Shown: positions 45,294 to 55,939, numbered from the stretch's first letter. The stretch: DNA of 64,000 nucleotides from Thermohalobaculum sediminis (GCF_023487995.1 NZ_JAMFKN010000002.1:248001-312000); one strand, 5' to 3'. The notes: a model not told the origin generated them from the letters alone. A program made the numbers and translations.

Positions 45294-46904
45294 TCAGGCG
45301 CGCGCGTCCTCGCGGATCAGGTCGGCCGCCTTTTCACCGATCATCAGGGCCGCGGCATTGGTGTTCGCCGACGGCATGGTCGGCATGATCGAGGCGTCGG
45401 CCACGCGCAGCCCGCCGATGCCGCGCACCCGCAGGCGGTGATCCACGACCGCGGTCGGGTCGCTCTCGGGCGCCATGCGGCAGGTGCCCATCATGTGGAA
45501 TGTGGTGGTGCCGCGCGCCTTGGCGGTGGCGAGCAGCTCGTCATCGGACTGCACCGCATCGCCGGGAAAGATCTCGCCGTCAAAATAGGGCGCCATGGGG
45601 GCGCTGCGCAGGATCGCGCGGGCCAGCCTGAGGCCCGCGAGCAGGACCCGCCGGTCGCTCGCCTCGGCGAGGTAGTTCGGCTGGATCAGGGGCTTCTCGA
45701 ACGGGTCGGCGCTGCGGGCCAGCACGTGGCCCAGGCTGTCGGGCCGCTGCTGCCAGGCCGCGATGGTCATGCCGGGCCGGTCGTCGAGCCGGCTCTGATG
45801 GCCTTCCATGTAGCTCGCGGGCATGAAGGTGATCTGCAGGTCGTTGACCTCGAGCGCGGGGTCCGAGCGGGCGAAGGCATAGCAGGCGGTGGACGGCAGG
45901 CTGAGGATCGAGGGCTTGCCGATCAGCCACCGGACGACCTCGGCCGCGAAGGGCAGGCCGCGGGCCAGCTCGTTGAAGGTCCGCGCGTTCCTGACCCGCG
46001 CCGTGAAGCGCGGCGTGTAATGGTCGCGCAGGTTGCGCCCGACGCCCGGAAGGGCCATGAGTAGTGGCACGCCGATCGCGGCGAGATGTTCCGGATCGCC
46101 GATGCCCGAGACCTGCAGGAGCTGCGGCGAGTTGATGACGCCGCCCGCGAGGATCACCTCGCGCCGGGCGCGGACCTCGTGCATCCGCCCGTCCCGGCGG
46201 TAGCGGATGCCGGTGGCGCGCCGCCCGTCGAAAAGGACGGCGCAGGCATGGGCCGAGGTGCGGACCTCGAGATTCGGTCGCCGCATCGCGGGAAGCAGGA
46301 AGGCGCGCGCCGCGCTCTGGCGCAGGCCGCGCGCGATCGTGCGCTGGGTGTAGGCCGCGCCCTCCTGCCGCACGCCGTTGTAGTCGGGGTTCGGGGGAAT
46401 GCCGAGGCTCGCGGCCCCGGCGATGAAGGCGTCGCACAGGGGGTGGCGCCAGGGGCTCGGGGTGATGCGCAGCGGGCCGCCGCGGCCGCGCCGATCGTCG
46501 GGGTCGGGACCCTGCCAGTCCTCGAGCCGGCGGAACAGCGGCAGCACGTCCGCATAGCCCCAGCCCGGATTGCCCCGCTGCGCCCAGTGGTCGAAGTCGC
46601 CCGGCGTTCCGCGGTTGAAGATGTTGCCGTTGATCGCCGACGAGCCGCCCAGCGTCTTGCCGCGCGGCACGGGGACATGGCGCCCGCCGGTCCATTCCGA
46701 CGGCTCGGTCTCGTACATCCAGTTGAGGCGAGGGTTGCGCATGAGCTTCATCCAGCCCACCGGAACATGGATCATCGGATGCCAGTCTCGGGGGCCGGCC
46801 TCGAGCACGCAGACCGTCGCGCCCGCATCCTCGGAGAGCCGCGCGGCAAGCACGCACCCGGCCGAACCCGCGCCGACCACCACGTAGTCGAAGGTATCCG
46901 TCAT
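45294..46904 (-). CDS. GMC-family alcohol/choline dehydrogenase
   Basis: A 536-residue flavoenzyme of the choline-dehydrogenase/alcohol-oxidoreductase group. The FAD motif VVGAGSAGCVLAARLSED is near the N-terminus, followed by PRGKTLGGSSAINGNIFNRG. The C-terminal part has FHMMGTCRM and PSANTNAAALMIGEKAADLI with the conserved histidine and asparagine. Unlike the GMC enzyme at 26 kb it has no partner genes. Choline as substrate is not proven. Confidence 0.9.
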   Translation of the reverse strand: MTDTFDYVVVGAGSAGCVLAARLSEDAGATVCVLEAGPRDWHPMIHVPVGWMKLMRNPRLNWMYETEPSEWTGGRHVPVPRGKTLGGSSAINGNIFNRGTPGDFDHWAQRGNPGWGYADVLPLFRRLEDWQGPDPDDRRGRGGPLRITPSPWRHPLCDAFIAGAASLGIPPNPDYNGVRQEGAAYTQRTIARGLRQSAARAFLLPAMRRPNLEVRTSAHACAVLFDGRRATGIRYRRDGRMHEVRARREVILAGGVINSPQLLQVSGIGDPEHLAAIGVPLLMALPGVGRNLRDHYTPRFTARVRNARTFNELARGLPFAAEVVRWLIGKPSILSLPSTACYAFARSDPALEVNDLQITFMPASYMEGHQSRLDDRPGMTIAAWQQRPDSLGHVLARSADPFEKPLIQPNYLAEASDRRVLLAGLRLARAILRSAPMAPYFDGEIFPGDAVQSDDELLATAKARGTTTFHMMGTCRMAPESDPTAVVDHRLRVRGIGGLRVADASIMPTMPSANTNAAALMIGEKAADLIREDARA

Positions 46905-47232
46905 GCCTGCCGCCCGCCGTCGCCGCGCCCTTGCGCCTGAGTAGCGCGCGGCGGATGTCTTGAACAGGGGCGGGCGCGGACCTCCGTCCGGGCCCTGCGG
47001 CGAATCGTCCCCATGCCCTGCGAAGCGGCGTCCGAGGGCCGAGGGACGGAATTTTCCGCCACGTGGCGTGACGCGGGCGCCGCCTGCCGCTATGAGAAGC
47101 GCCACGCCGGGCAGGTTTTCCGGCCTGCGAGGGGCCGCGGCTTCGCTTTCCTGCTGAAACAGGGGGGACAATCCTGATAGTGGCAGGGGTCAGCTCACCC
47201 AGGATTCGTCCGAAGAGAACAAGGATGCCGAC
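46905..47232. other. Spacer upstream of pntA
   Basis: About 330 bases between divergent GMC and pntA genes. The pntA promoter must lie here, but I see no clear -35/-10 pair. Confidence 0.45.
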
Positions 47233-48804
47233 ATGAAGATCGGAGCACCGAGAGAGACAGAGCCGGGCGAGGCGCGCGTGGCGCTCACGCCCGAGAGCGC
47301 CGGGCGGCTGCAGAAGCTTGGCTATGAATGCCTCGTCGAGAGCGGCGCAGGCGCTGCGGCGTCGATATCGGACGACGCCTACAAGGCGGCGGGGGTCAAG
47401 GTCGTCAAGACCGCGGCCGCGCTCTGGAAGGAGGCCGACATCATCGTCAAGGTTCGCGCGCCGGGCCTCGACGAGGTGAAGAAGGCGCCCGAGGGCAAGA
47501 CGCTGATCAGCTTCGTCTGGCCCGCCCAGAACGAGGATCTGCTGGCGAAGCTCAACGACAAGCGCATGACCGTGCTGGCGATGGACATGGTGCCCCGCAT
47601 CAGCCGCGCGCAGAAGATGGACGCGCTGTCGTCGATGGCGAACATCGCGGGCTACCGCGCGGTGATCGAGGCCGGGAACAACTTCGGCCGCTTCTTCACC
47701 GGACAGGTGACGGCGGCGGGCAAGGTGCCGCCGGCCAAGGTGCTGGTGGTGGGCGCGGGCGTCGCGGGTCTGGCCGCGATCGGCACATCGGTCGCGCTGG
47801 GTGCCATCACCTATGCCTTCGACGTGCGCCCCGAGGTGGCCGAGCAGATCGAGTCGATGGGCGCCGAGTTCGTCTATCTCGACTTCGAGGAAGAGCAAAC
47901 CGACGGCGCCGAGACCGGTGGCTATGCTAAGCCGTCCTCGCCCGAGTTCCGCGAAAAGCAGCTCGCCAAGTTCCGCGAGCTTGCGCCCGAGGTCGATATC
48001 GTGATCACCACGGCGCTCATCCCCGGCCGCCCCGCGCCGAAGCTCTGGCTCGAGGATATGGTCAAGGCGATGAAGCCCGGCTCGGTCGTCGTGGACCTTG
48101 CCGCCGAGCGCGGCGGCAACTGCGACCTGACGGTGCCGAACGAGAAGGTCGTGAGCGAGAACGGCGTCACCATCGTCGGCTACACCGACTTCCCCAGCCG
48201 GATGGCGACGCAGTCGTCGAACCTCTACGCCACCAACATCCGCCACATGATGGACGATCTCACGCCGAAGAAGGATGGCGTGCCTTTCGTCAACATGGAG
48301 GACGACGTGATCCGCGGGGCGCTGGTCTGCCACGAGGGCGCGATCACCTTCCCGCCGCCGCCGCCCAAGGTGAAGGCGATTGCGGCACAGCCGAAGAAGC
48401 GGGAAGCCGAGGAGACGCCCGAGCAGAAGGCGGCGCGCGAGGCGGCCCAGCTGAAGGCGTCTCTCGACCGCACCGCCAAGCTGCTGGCCGTGGGCGGCGG
48501 TCTGCTGCTGCTGGTTGGCACCGTGGCGCCTGCGAGCTTCATGCAGCACTTCATCGTCTTCGTGCTGTCGTGCTTCGTGGGCTTCCACGTCATCTGGGGG
48601 GTCGCGCACTCGCTGCACACGCCGCTGATGGCCATCACGAACGCGATCTCCTCGATCATCATCGTCGGCGCATTGCTGCAGATCGGGTCATCCGACTCGA
48701 TGGTCACGAATCTTGCGGCCTTCTCGATCCTGATCGCGGCGGTGAACATCTTCGGCGGCTTCCTCGTGACGCGCCGGATGCTCGCCATGTTCCAGAAGAG
48801 CTGA
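47233..48804 (+). CDS. pntA: NAD(P) transhydrogenase subunit alpha
   Basis: A 523-residue subunit with the NAD-binding domain ([24 protein letters not shown] at the start, split by family convention into a Rossmann part with [21 protein letters not shown]) and C-terminal membrane helices. Together with PntB it couples proton entry to NADPH formation. The ATG is preceded by AAGGATG. It is a single-chain PntA; some relatives split it into two genes. Confidence 0.95.
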   Translation: MKIGAPRETEPGEARVALTPESAGRLQKLGYECLVESGAGAAASISDDAYKAAGVKVVKTAAALWKEADIIVKVRAPGLDEVKKAPEGKTLISFVWPAQNEDLLAKLNDKRMTVLAMDMVPRISRAQKMDALSSMANIAGYRAVIEAGNNFGRFFTGQVTAAGKVPPAKVLVVGAGVAGLAAIGTSVALGAITYAFDVRPEVAEQIESMGAEFVYLDFEEEQTDGAETGGYAKPSSPEFREKQLAKFRELAPEVDIVITTALIPGRPAPKLWLEDMVKAMKPGSVVVDLAAERGGNCDLTVPNEKVVSENGVTIVGYTDFPSRMATQSSNLYATNIRHMMDDLTPKKDGVPFVNMEDDVIRGALVCHEGAITFPPPPPKVKAIAAQPKKREAEETPEQKAAREAAQLKASLDRTAKLLAVGGGLLLLVGTVAPASFMQHFIVFVLSCFVGFHVIWGVAHSLHTPLMAITNAISSIIIVGALLQIGSSDSMVTNLAAFSILIAAVNIFGGFLVTRRMLAMFQKS

Positions 48805-48820
48805 GCGGGGGGCGCGCAGA

Positions 48821-50263
48821 ATGAGCATCGGTCTGGTGACGGCCGCCTATGTCGTGGCGGCCATCCTCTTCATCCTCGCACTCGGCGGTCTCTCGAACCA
48901 GGAGAAGGCCAAGCGGGCGATCTGGTACGGCATCATCGGCATGGCACTCGCCGTGGGCGCAACGATCGGCACGCCGGGCGCGGGCGGCGGCGTAGGCCCG
49001 CTGATCCTCGCGATGATCGCGGTCGGCGGCGCGGGCGGCTGGTATGTCGCCAAGAAGGTCCAGATGACCCAGATGCCCGAGCTGGTCGCGGGGTTCCACA
49101 GCCTGGTGGGCCTTGCCGCCGTGCTGATCGGCTTCAACGCCGATGCCGAGATGGTGCGCGCCATGGCCGCCGTCGAGGCGGGAACGGCCAAGGAGCTTGC
49201 GGGCTTTGCCGCGACCATCGCCAAGAAGTCGGCGGTCGAGCTCAACATCCTCAAGGTCGAGTTGCTGTTGGGCATCATCATCGGCGCGATCACCTTCACG
49301 GGCTCGATCGTCGCCTATGGCAAGCTGGCCGGGAAGGTCACCTCGGCGGCGCTGACGCTGCCCTTCCGGCACCAGCTCAACCTCGCGGGGGCGGCGCTCT
49401 GCGTCATCCTCGGCGGGCAGTACATGGCGTCGGGCGACGTCACCTATCTGGTGCTGGTCGCGCTGATCGCGGGTGCGATCGGCTGGCACCTGATCATGGC
49501 GATAGGCGGCGCAGACATGCCGGTGGTGGTGTCGATGCTGAACAGCTACTCGGGCTGGGCGGCGGCGGCGATCGGCTTCACGCTGGGCAACGACCTCCTG
49601 ATCGTCGTGGGCGCCCTGGTGGGCGCGTCAGGCGCGATCCTCAGCTACATCATGTGCAAGGGCATGAACCGCAGCTTCGTCAGCGTCATCCTCGGCGGCT
49701 GGGGCGGCGAGCAGCAGGCGGGGCAGGCGATCGAGGGCGAGATGGTCGCCATCGACGCCGATGGCGTCGCGAGCGCGCTGAACGACGCCGACAGCGTCAT
49801 CATCGTGCCGGGCTACGGCATGGCGGTGGCGCAGGCGCAGCAGTCGGTGTCCGAGCTCACCCGCAAGCTGCGCGCGGCGGGCAAGACCGTGCGCTTCGCC
49901 ATTCATCCCGTCGCGGGTCGCCTGCCGGGGCACATGAACGTCCTGCTGGCCGAGGCCAAGGTGCCCTACGACATCGTGCTCGAGATGGAGGAGATCAACG
50001 AGGACTTCCCCCAGACCGACGTGGTGATCGTGATCGGCGCGAACGACATCGTGAACCCGGCGGCACAGGAGGATCCCGGCAGCCCGATCGCCGGCATGCC
50101 GGTGCTCGAGGTCTGGAAGGCGCGGCAGGTGTTCATCTGCAAGCGCGGCAAGGGCACCGGCTATTCCGGCATCGAGAACCCACTGTTCTTCAAGGAGAAC
50201 AGCCGGATGTTCTACGGCGACGCCAAGGCCTCGATGGACGCGCTGCTGCCGCATATCGGCTGA
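48821..50263 (+). CDS. pntB: NAD(P) transhydrogenase subunit beta
   Basis: A 480-residue subunit: about nine membrane helices, then a C-terminal NADP-binding domain ([22 protein letters not shown] and [21 protein letters not shown]). It starts 16 bases after pntA. A strong hairpin follows at 50291. Confidence 0.95.
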   Translation: MSIGLVTAAYVVAAILFILALGGLSNQEKAKRAIWYGIIGMALAVGATIGTPGAGGGVGPLILAMIAVGGAGGWYVAKKVQMTQMPELVAGFHSLVGLAAVLIGFNADAEMVRAMAAVEAGTAKELAGFAATIAKKSAVELNILKVELLLGIIIGAITFTGSIVAYGKLAGKVTSAALTLPFRHQLNLAGAALCVILGGQYMASGDVTYLVLVALIAGAIGWHLIMAIGGADMPVVVSMLNSYSGWAAAAIGFTLGNDLLIVVGALVGASGAILSYIMCKGMNRSFVSVILGGWGGEQQAGQAIEGEMVAIDADGVASALNDADSVIIVPGYGMAVAQAQQSVSELTRKLRAAGKTVRFAIHPVAGRLPGHMNVLLAEAKVPYDIVLEMEEINEDFPQTDVVIVIGANDIVNPAAQEDPGSPIAGMPVLEVWKARQVFICKRGKGTGYSGIENPLFFKENSRMFYGDAKASMDALLPHIG

Positions 50264-50290
50264 GCCGGTCCCGCACCTGGAACCACGCGA

Positions 50291-50317
50291 GGGCGAGGGG
50301 GCATCCCCTCGCCCTTT
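50291..50317 (+). terminator. Terminator of pntAB
   Basis: The ten-base-pair stem GGGCGAGGGG/CCCCTCGCCC with loop GCAT is followed by TTT. The outer bases CGCGA/TTTCGCG extend the pairing. Confidence 0.75.
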
Positions 50318-50360
50318 CGCGTCGCGGGCAGCCGGAGGGCGTTGCCCGCCGCGCCGCAGC

Positions 50361-51653
50361 CTAGATCCCGATCCGGTCGCGCAGCCGATGCAGCGCCACG
50401 GTGGCCGCGACCGCCGGGCGGCGCAGGAAGTGGAACGGGATCGGACGCGGCGGTGTCACGGGGAAGTCGAGCTCGGCCTCGGGCCGGCCCGCGGCCCATT
50501 CGGCCAGCACGCGGCCCATCGCGGTCGCCATCGCGACGCCCCGCCCGTTGTAGCCCAGCGCCGCCATGATCCCCGGCCTGATCGCGTCGAGATGGGGGTA
50601 ATGATCGGCAGTGATGGCGACATAGCCGCCCCAGGCATGGGTCCATTCGGCATCGCCAAGCTGCGGATAGAGCTCGCGCGAGACCTGTCGCAGCCGCGCC
50701 ATCTGGTGCTCGGTGCCAGCGGTATCGTAAGCCCCGCGCCCGCCCATCACGAAGCGGCCCTGCGGGTCGAGGCGGAAATAGAGCAGCAGCCGGCGGCTGT
50801 CGGAGGCGGCGTGCCCGCCCGGCAGGATCGATCTGCGGACATTGTCGCCAAGCGGCGCCGTCGCGACCTGCACCGAGCGGACCGGCACGATCGTGCGCGC
50901 CATCGGGGGTGCCAGCCCGTCGGTGTAGCCGTTGGTGCAGAGAAGGACGCGCCGCGCCGCCAGCCTGCCGCGCGCGGTGTGCAGCACATGGCGCTCTCCC
51001 TCGCGCTTCAGCCCGGTCACGCGGCTTGCGCCGTGAAGCACCGCGCCGGCCCGCTGCGCCGCCCATGCGAGACCCAGCGCATAGTTGAGCGGGTGCAGGT
51101 TGCCGCCGCGCTCGTCGAGCATCGCGCCGAGATAGCCCTCGGTCCCGAGGATGTCGGCGGTCTCGGAGGCGGTCAGGAGCCGCACCGCCGCACCGCGCCG
51201 CGCCCATTGTCCGACGCGGGTCCGGGCCGTTTCCATCGCCCGGGCGTCATGCGCCGGCTGCACCCAGCCCGTCCGCGCCGCAGCGCAGTCGATGCCGTGG
51301 CGCTCGATCAGCGAGAAGACGAGGTCCGCGGCCTCGCCCGACATCCGCACCATGCGTCCGCCCATCTCCGCGCCGAAGCGGGTCTCGACCGTGTCGGGGT
51401 CTTCCTTCAGCCCCGGATTGACCTGCCCGCCATTGCGCCCCGAGGCGCCCCATCCGGGGGTCTCCGCCTCGAGCACGGTTGCGGCGATGCCGACCTCGGC
51501 CAGGTGCAGGGCCGCCGAGAGCCCGGTGAAGCCGCCGCCGACGATGGCGACCTCGGTCTCGGCCTCGCCCTCGAGCGGTGGGCAGGGCGGCGTCGGATTC
51601 GCACTCGCGGACCAGAGCGAATTGGCGATGGCGGGGATCTCGTTGGCGATCAT
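50361..51653 (-). CDS. FAD-dependent oxidoreductase (DadA/PuuB-like)
   Basis: A 430-residue flavoenzyme from ATG 51653. The FAD motif VAIVGGGFTGLSAALHLAEVG is near the N-terminus, and the DAO-fold blocks GWGASGRNGGQVNPGL and ALGYNGRGVAMATAMGRVLAE are present. PuuB and related polyamine or amine oxidases share these. The neighbours metF and metV-like suggest an amine that releases one-carbon units, which is an inference only. Confidence 0.85.
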   Translation of the reverse strand: MIANEIPAIANSLWSASANPTPPCPPLEGEAETEVAIVGGGFTGLSAALHLAEVGIAATVLEAETPGWGASGRNGGQVNPGLKEDPDTVETRFGAEMGGRMVRMSGEAADLVFSLIERHGIDCAAARTGWVQPAHDARAMETARTRVGQWARRGAAVRLLTASETADILGTEGYLGAMLDERGGNLHPLNYALGLAWAAQRAGAVLHGASRVTGLKREGERHVLHTARGRLAARRVLLCTNGYTDGLAPPMARTIVPVRSVQVATAPLGDNVRRSILPGGHAASDSRRLLLYFRLDPQGRFVMGGRGAYDTAGTEHQMARLRQVSRELYPQLGDAEWTHAWGGYVAITADHYPHLDAIRPGIMAALGYNGRGVAMATAMGRVLAEWAAGRPEAELDFPVTPPRPIPFHFLRRPAVAATVALHRLRDRIGI

Positions 51654-51708
51654 CTTCGGGCAACTCCGCGTGGGGGCCTTTGACGGGACGAGAGAATCGC
51701 GCGCCGCG

Positions 51709-52743
51709 TCAGGGTGCGGCGGGTCCGTCGCTCGGCGGCGGGGTCGAATGCTCGGCGCCGCGGCGGCGCGGGCGTCGGCCCTCGAGCACGCCCGATTCGA
51801 GGATGATCTCGGACACCTGGTGCTCGCGCCGGTAGGCCATGACATGGACGCCCGCGACGCCGGGGATCTCGCGGATCCGCCGGATCAGCTCGATGCAGAG
51901 CGCCTTGCCCTCCTCGGCGGGTTTGGCCGCGCGCTCCAGCCGCTCGATCACCGGGTCGGGGATGTGGATGCCCGGCACGTTCGAGCGCATCCAGCGAGCC
52001 GCCCGCGCCGAGGCCAGCGGCCCCACGCCCGCGAGGATGAACACGCGCTTGTCGAGCCCAAGATCGCGGACCCGCGCCATGAACTTCTCGAACAGCGGAA
52101 TGTCGAAGATGTAGTTGGTCTGGATGAACTCGGCCCCCGCCTCGACCTTCTTGGCCAGCCGCTCCGGGCGCCACTCATGCGGCTCGATGCAGGGGTTCTC
52201 GGCGGCGCCCAGGAACATGCGCGGCGGCCGGGTGATCTTGCGGCCCGACAGGAACACCCCCTCGTCGCGCATCGTGCGGATCGTGCGCAAGAGCGAGACG
52301 GAGTCGAAGTCGAAGACCGGCTTCGCGCCCGGCTGGTCGCCGACGCCCACGCCGTCGCCGGTCAGGCACAGCACGTTGCGCACGCCCATCGCCGCCGCAC
52401 CCAGCACGTCGCCCTGGATCGCGATCCGGTTCCGGTCGCGGCACGAGATCTGGTAGACCGTGCCATAGCCCGCGCGCGTGAGCAGCGCGCTGATGCCGAT
52501 CGAGGACATGTGGCAGTTGGCGCCCGAGGCGTCGGTGGCGTTGATCGCGTCGGCCACCTCGCCGAGCGGGCGCGCCGCCTCGAACACGTCGGCCGGATCG
52601 GCGCTGTCGGGTGGGTTGAGCTCGGCCGTCACCGCGAAGCGCCCCGCGCGCAGCACGCGCTCGAGCCGGCTGCCCGAGACATGGCCGGGAGGCGGCTCCT
52701 CGTAGGCGGGGAGCGCGTCCGCGTGCTCGCCGAGGCCGCTCAT
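51709..52743 (-). CDS. metF: Methylenetetrahydrofolate reductase
   Basis: A 344-residue enzyme with the TIM-barrel features of MTHFR: AVTAELNPPDSADP near the start, RNVLCLTGDGVGVGDQPGAK, the RKITRPPRMFLGAAENPC block, and GAEFIQTNYIFDIPLFEKFM. The length is slightly above the bacterial norm because of N- and C-terminal tails. Its start overlaps the stop of the MetV-like gene by four bases (ATGA), so both subunits are made together. Confidence 0.88.
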   Translation of the reverse strand: MSGLGEHADALPAYEEPPPGHVSGSRLERVLRAGRFAVTAELNPPDSADPADVFEAARPLGEVADAINATDASGANCHMSSIGISALLTRAGYGTVYQISCRDRNRIAIQGDVLGAAAMGVRNVLCLTGDGVGVGDQPGAKPVFDFDSVSLLRTIRTMRDEGVFLSGRKITRPPRMFLGAAENPCIEPHEWRPERLAKKVEAGAEFIQTNYIFDIPLFEKFMARVRDLGLDKRVFILAGVGPLASARAARWMRSNVPGIHIPDPVIERLERAAKPAEEGKALCIELIRRIREIPGVAGVHVMAYRREHQVSEIILESGVLEGRRPRRRGAEHSTPPPSDGPAAP

Positions 52744-53318
52744 CGCCGCTGCCCCCGGTTCACCGCGCTGGGCGGCTCCTCGGCCAGCGGCGCGGTCGAG
52801 GGCTCGTTGCGCCGCGCGCCGGGGAAGGCCTGCGCCAGCGTGGTGCGCGAGGCCTCGCGCGCCTCGCGCAGGCGTGCGGCCTTCTCGCGACTCACGCGCA
52901 GCCAGGCCGACGAGCCCTTCAGGCTGCGATCAACGGGCGGCAGAACCTCGCGGATCCGGTCGCCGCCCTGCATCCGCGTGGCGCCGTCCCAGGCCAGAAC
53001 CCAGACGCAGCGCATCGCCGGGCGCACCTCACAGAAGCCACCGGGCCGGACGCCCCCGCAGGGGCCGTTGCGCAGCTCCTTGGGACAGTTCATCGGGCAA
53101 GACATGCCGGTCGAGGACAGGACGCACTGCCCGCACATGCGGCAGTCGAACAGCACGCCCTTCACGACGCGCTCGACCAGCGCGATGGGCCGCTCGACGC
53201 GGTTATAGCCGAGCCGCGCGAACACGGGATCGAGCGCGATCATCAGCCGCTCGAGCCGCCCGTAGATCCATCCGAAGGCGCCGGAATGCCGGATCGCGAA
53301 GAGTCGGGCGCGGTACAT
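52740..53318 (-). CDS. MetV-like MTHFR C-terminal domain protein
   Basis: A 192-residue protein from ATG 53318 with GGGGAGG upstream. The cysteine-rich block CRMCGQCVLSSTGMSCPMNCPKE, then GPCGGVRPGGFCEV, matches the MTHFR_C/MetV family that accompanies MetF. In acetogens such a protein partners a MetF lacking NADH-linked reduction. Here the pair is encoded as an overlapping unit, so a two-subunit methylenetetrahydrofolate reductase is likely. Confidence 0.82.
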   Translation of the reverse strand: MYRARLFAIRHSGAFGWIYGRLERLMIALDPVFARLGYNRVERPIALVERVVKGVLFDCRMCGQCVLSSTGMSCPMNCPKELRNGPCGGVRPGGFCEVRPAMRCVWVLAWDGATRMQGGDRIREVLPPVDRSLKGSSAWLRVSREKAARLREAREASRTTLAQAFPGARRNEPSTAPLAEEPPSAVNRGQRR

Positions 53319-53846
53319 GCTCTCGGGCCTCCCCAACGGCGCGCCGGGCGGGCGCAACACGGCCAGCGTCCATCCTTGGCGCGCTGTGTGCAATCCCATT
53401 CCGCTCACCGCGCAGTCACCGATACCTTCGCTCGTCGACGTTCTGCCTGGAGACCCTGACTGTCGGTCGACACAACCGCTTGGTCGGGCCCTGACGGCCG
53501 AGCTCCCGAAGCGCCGGAGGCTCTCATCTGAACTGGCCCAGGTTCCGGGGATAGACCATCCAGTTCGGAGTGTTGCATGACGAACGGACCAGAGACCAGG
53601 TCGGAACGGACGTACACCATCTCCGCCGCGCCGATGATCTCGAGTGATCTCCTGAAGTAGCGAAAAGGGCTGCGTCGGCTCATGCCGAGACGGCAGGGAA
53701 GCCTGCGTCCCGCCTCAATCCGGTTTGCGCTGACAGGCCCCGAGAAACCGCTCTCGGTTCAACGACGGTCCCTTCGGGGATCGAAATCATCTGGATCGCG
53801 GCAATCGGTCGCGATATTTCTAAGCAAAGATCCTTAAAGGGAAACT
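53319..53846. other. Spacer with IS6-type remnant
   Basis: About 530 bases between the metV-like gene and the cyclase gene, containing the transposase N-terminal fragment at 53597-53683. Upstream of that fragment the sequence shares a short block (CCCGCCTCAA plus GGTT) with the remnant at 58.3 kb. Confidence 0.5.
53597..53683 (-). mobile_element. IS6-family transposase N-terminal fragment
   Basis: On the minus strand the first 29 codons read MSRRSPFRYFRRSLEIIGAA and end MVYVRSDL, the typical start of IS6-family transposases in this group (MSRxSPFRxF then EII and a YVR block). The reading then continues into unrelated sequence, so the catalytic domain is missing. Confidence 0.72.
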
Positions 53847-55100
53847 TTGGTTGCGCGAATGTCGCACGCACCCTTCCTCGGCGAGATTGAGGACTGGCTG
53901 ATCGACAAGGCGCTGGGCGATGCCGACATTCCGGCAGTGTTCGAGATCCTGTGCCAGCGGCTGCATGCGCTGGGCGTGCCGCTCGATCGTGCTCGGCTGA
54001 GCTGGGCAACGCTGCACCCGCTGTTCCGCTCGGAGCAGGTGTTCTGGTCACGTGAAACGGGCACGCGGTTCGCGCAGTACATGCACGCGAGCGCGAACAA
54101 CGAGGCGTGGCTCGTCTCGCCACTTTACCACGTCGTCAGTCATGGCCTGCCGCATCTGCGCCGGCATCTGACGGGGCCGGCGGCGCTCCTCGACTTCCCG
54201 GTGCTGGAGGAGTTCCAGAGCCAAGGCTTCACCGATTACCTGGTGACGTCGTTGCGTTTTCGGATCGCCGACGTTGACGACGTCGGCGCTGGCACACCGG
54301 GAATCGTCGCAAGTTGGTCGACGAAACAGCCGGACGGCTTCACCGACGACGACATCGACGTTCTGAAGCGGATTCACAGGATCTTCGGCGTCGCGTGCCG
54401 CTCGACAGTGCAGAAGCGCGTGTCCGTCAATCTTGCCAACGCCTATCTGGGCCCGACTGCAGGCGGCCGTGTCCTCGCCGGCGACATCCGGCGCGGCGAC
54501 GGTGAGCGGATCCATGCGGTCGTCTGGTTCTCGGACCTGCGCGCCTCGACGCAGCTCTCGGACACGATGGATCCCGACGACTACCTCGCGCTGCTGAACT
54601 GCTACTTCGAGTGCACGGCAGCGCCGGTGATCCACCATGGCGGCGAGATCCTGAACTTCATTGGCGACGGTGTCCTCGCGATCTTTCCGATCAGCGGCAA
54701 CCCCGGCGTGGCTGCGTCGAATGCGGAAGCCGCTGTGCGCGCGACGCGCCGGCTGCGCGCCGAGGCGGTCGCGCGCGGCACGCCGGGCGGGGCGCCGCTC
54801 GATTTTGGCATCGGCCTCGCCATCGGCGAGGTCAAGTTCGGCAACATCGGCGTATCGAGCCGACTGGCCTTCTCCGCCATTGGCCGCGTGGTCAACCTGG
54901 TACAGCGCATCGAGACGGCGACGAAGACGGTCGATCGGGTCGTGCTGGCCGATGCCGGCTTCGCCGCCGTGGCGCCCGGAGGGTGGCTCTCCGACGGCGA
55001 AGTCGAGATCCGCGACGTCGCCCGCCGGATCGAGGTGTTCACTCTCCCTGAAGAACAATCGGTCACCACCACCGCGGAGGCCGGAGAACATCCGTCCTAG
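53847..55100 (+). CDS. Class III adenylate/guanylate cyclase
   Basis: A 417-residue protein from TTG 53847 (AAAGGG six bases upstream; ATG 53859 is an alternative). A roughly 210-residue N-terminal region of unknown fold precedes a cyclase domain: VVWFSDLRASTQLSD and NFIGDGVLAIFP carry the two metal aspartates, and GRVVNLVQRIETA provides the transition-state asparagine and arginine. It probably makes cAMP. The input domain has no assigned ligand. It lies between IS6-type remnants. Confidence 0.85.
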   Translation: MVARMSHAPFLGEIEDWLIDKALGDADIPAVFEILCQRLHALGVPLDRARLSWATLHPLFRSEQVFWSRETGTRFAQYMHASANNEAWLVSPLYHVVSHGLPHLRRHLTGPAALLDFPVLEEFQSQGFTDYLVTSLRFRIADVDDVGAGTPGIVASWSTKQPDGFTDDDIDVLKRIHRIFGVACRSTVQKRVSVNLANAYLGPTAGGRVLAGDIRRGDGERIHAVVWFSDLRASTQLSDTMDPDDYLALLNCYFECTAAPVIHHGGEILNFIGDGVLAIFPISGNPGVAASNAEAAVRATRRLRAEAVARGTPGGAPLDFGIGLAIGEVKFGNIGVSSRLAFSAIGRVVNLVQRIETATKTVDRVVLADAGFAAVAPGGWLSDGEVEIRDVARRIEVFTLPEEQSVTTTAEAGEHPS

Positions 55101-55555
55101 GTCGCCCCCGCTTGCCGGGGGTAGGATGGCGACGGTCGAGATATCTGTCGTTTCTCGACGGTGCTGTCGAACGGCGTTCCGAGGACACCGCTCGCAAGAT
55201 CGGCTTTCAGAAGGCCCCGGCAGCCGACATGGATCCCGAGCCCGCGACGCGCGACGGCCATGACCGCCGGTCAGTCATCGACGCGCTTCTTCCGGAGCTT
55301 CCATTCGGGCCTCCGAGACGAGCCGTTGTGAAGGCAGATCTCCTTCCCACACCGCCAAGGAGAGGCCGTCATCGAGAAATGGCAACTGCGCCGTAATAGG
55401 GTCCAGCCACATGGCACCCTCGACCGGCGACCGCCCGCTCTCGATGCAATCGTTCCGGTCGTCCGCAGGCCGGTGACCCACCAACAACGGAACTTGACCA
55501 CTCCGAGGGTGCCGCTCATTCATGGTTGCCTCGCAACTCCATCCTGGGGACCGCA
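55101..55555. other. Spacer between cyclase and RidA genes
   Basis: About 455 bases. Short frames on both strands have no recognisable motif. I see no terminator with a T-run. Confidence 0.4.
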
Positions 55556-55939
55556 ATGTCGCGAAGATACATCGTCGAGGTCGAGGGAGTGCCCGCGTCT
55601 CCTTCGCCGATCAGCAACGCGGTCGTGGTCGGAAACACCTGCTGGATCAGCGGCCAACTTTCGGTCGGGCAGAACGGCTACATCCCCGGCACGGCACGTG
55701 AAGAAGCCGAGATCGCGTTCGGGCACGTCTTCCGGATCGCCGAGGCGGCTGGCTTCGCGCCCGCCGACATCGTTTACGTCGATCTGGCGTTCTCCGATCT
55801 CGGCGACCTTCCCGAAGTGAATGCCCTCTATGAGACGCTGTTCGAGCCTGGACGTCGACCCGCCCGCACGATCTACGAGGCCGCGCGACTGCCTTTTGGT
55901 GGCAAGGTGAAGGTCCAGGCGATCGCCGCAAAGGGATGA
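55556..55939 (+). CDS. RidA (YjgF) family protein
   Basis: A 127-residue protein from ATG 55556 with GGGGA upstream. Family features are SPISNAVVVGNTCWISGQLSVG, IVYVDLAFSDLGDLPEVNALYE and the conserved arginine in RRPARTIYEAARLPFGGKVKVQAIA (partly quoted). RidA proteins hydrolyse reactive enamines or imines from PLP enzymes; several subgroups have other roles. It stands alone between two cyclase genes. Confidence 0.85.
   Translation: MSRRYIVEVEGVPASPSPISNAVVVGNTCWISGQLSVGQNGYIPGTAREEAEIAFGHVFRIAEAAGFAPADIVYVDLAFSDLGDLPEVNALYETLFEPGRRPARTIYEAARLPFGGKVKVQAIAAKG

Noticed and set aside
46905-47232. Possible promoter for pntA
   Set aside because: Several AT-containing hexamers exist but none is paired at proper spacing, so no site is claimed.
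45580-48618. A 1012-codon open frame antisense to pntA and overlapping the GMC gene
   Set aside because: It has no recognisable domain and crosses two well-supported genes; long antisense frames are expected at this GC content.
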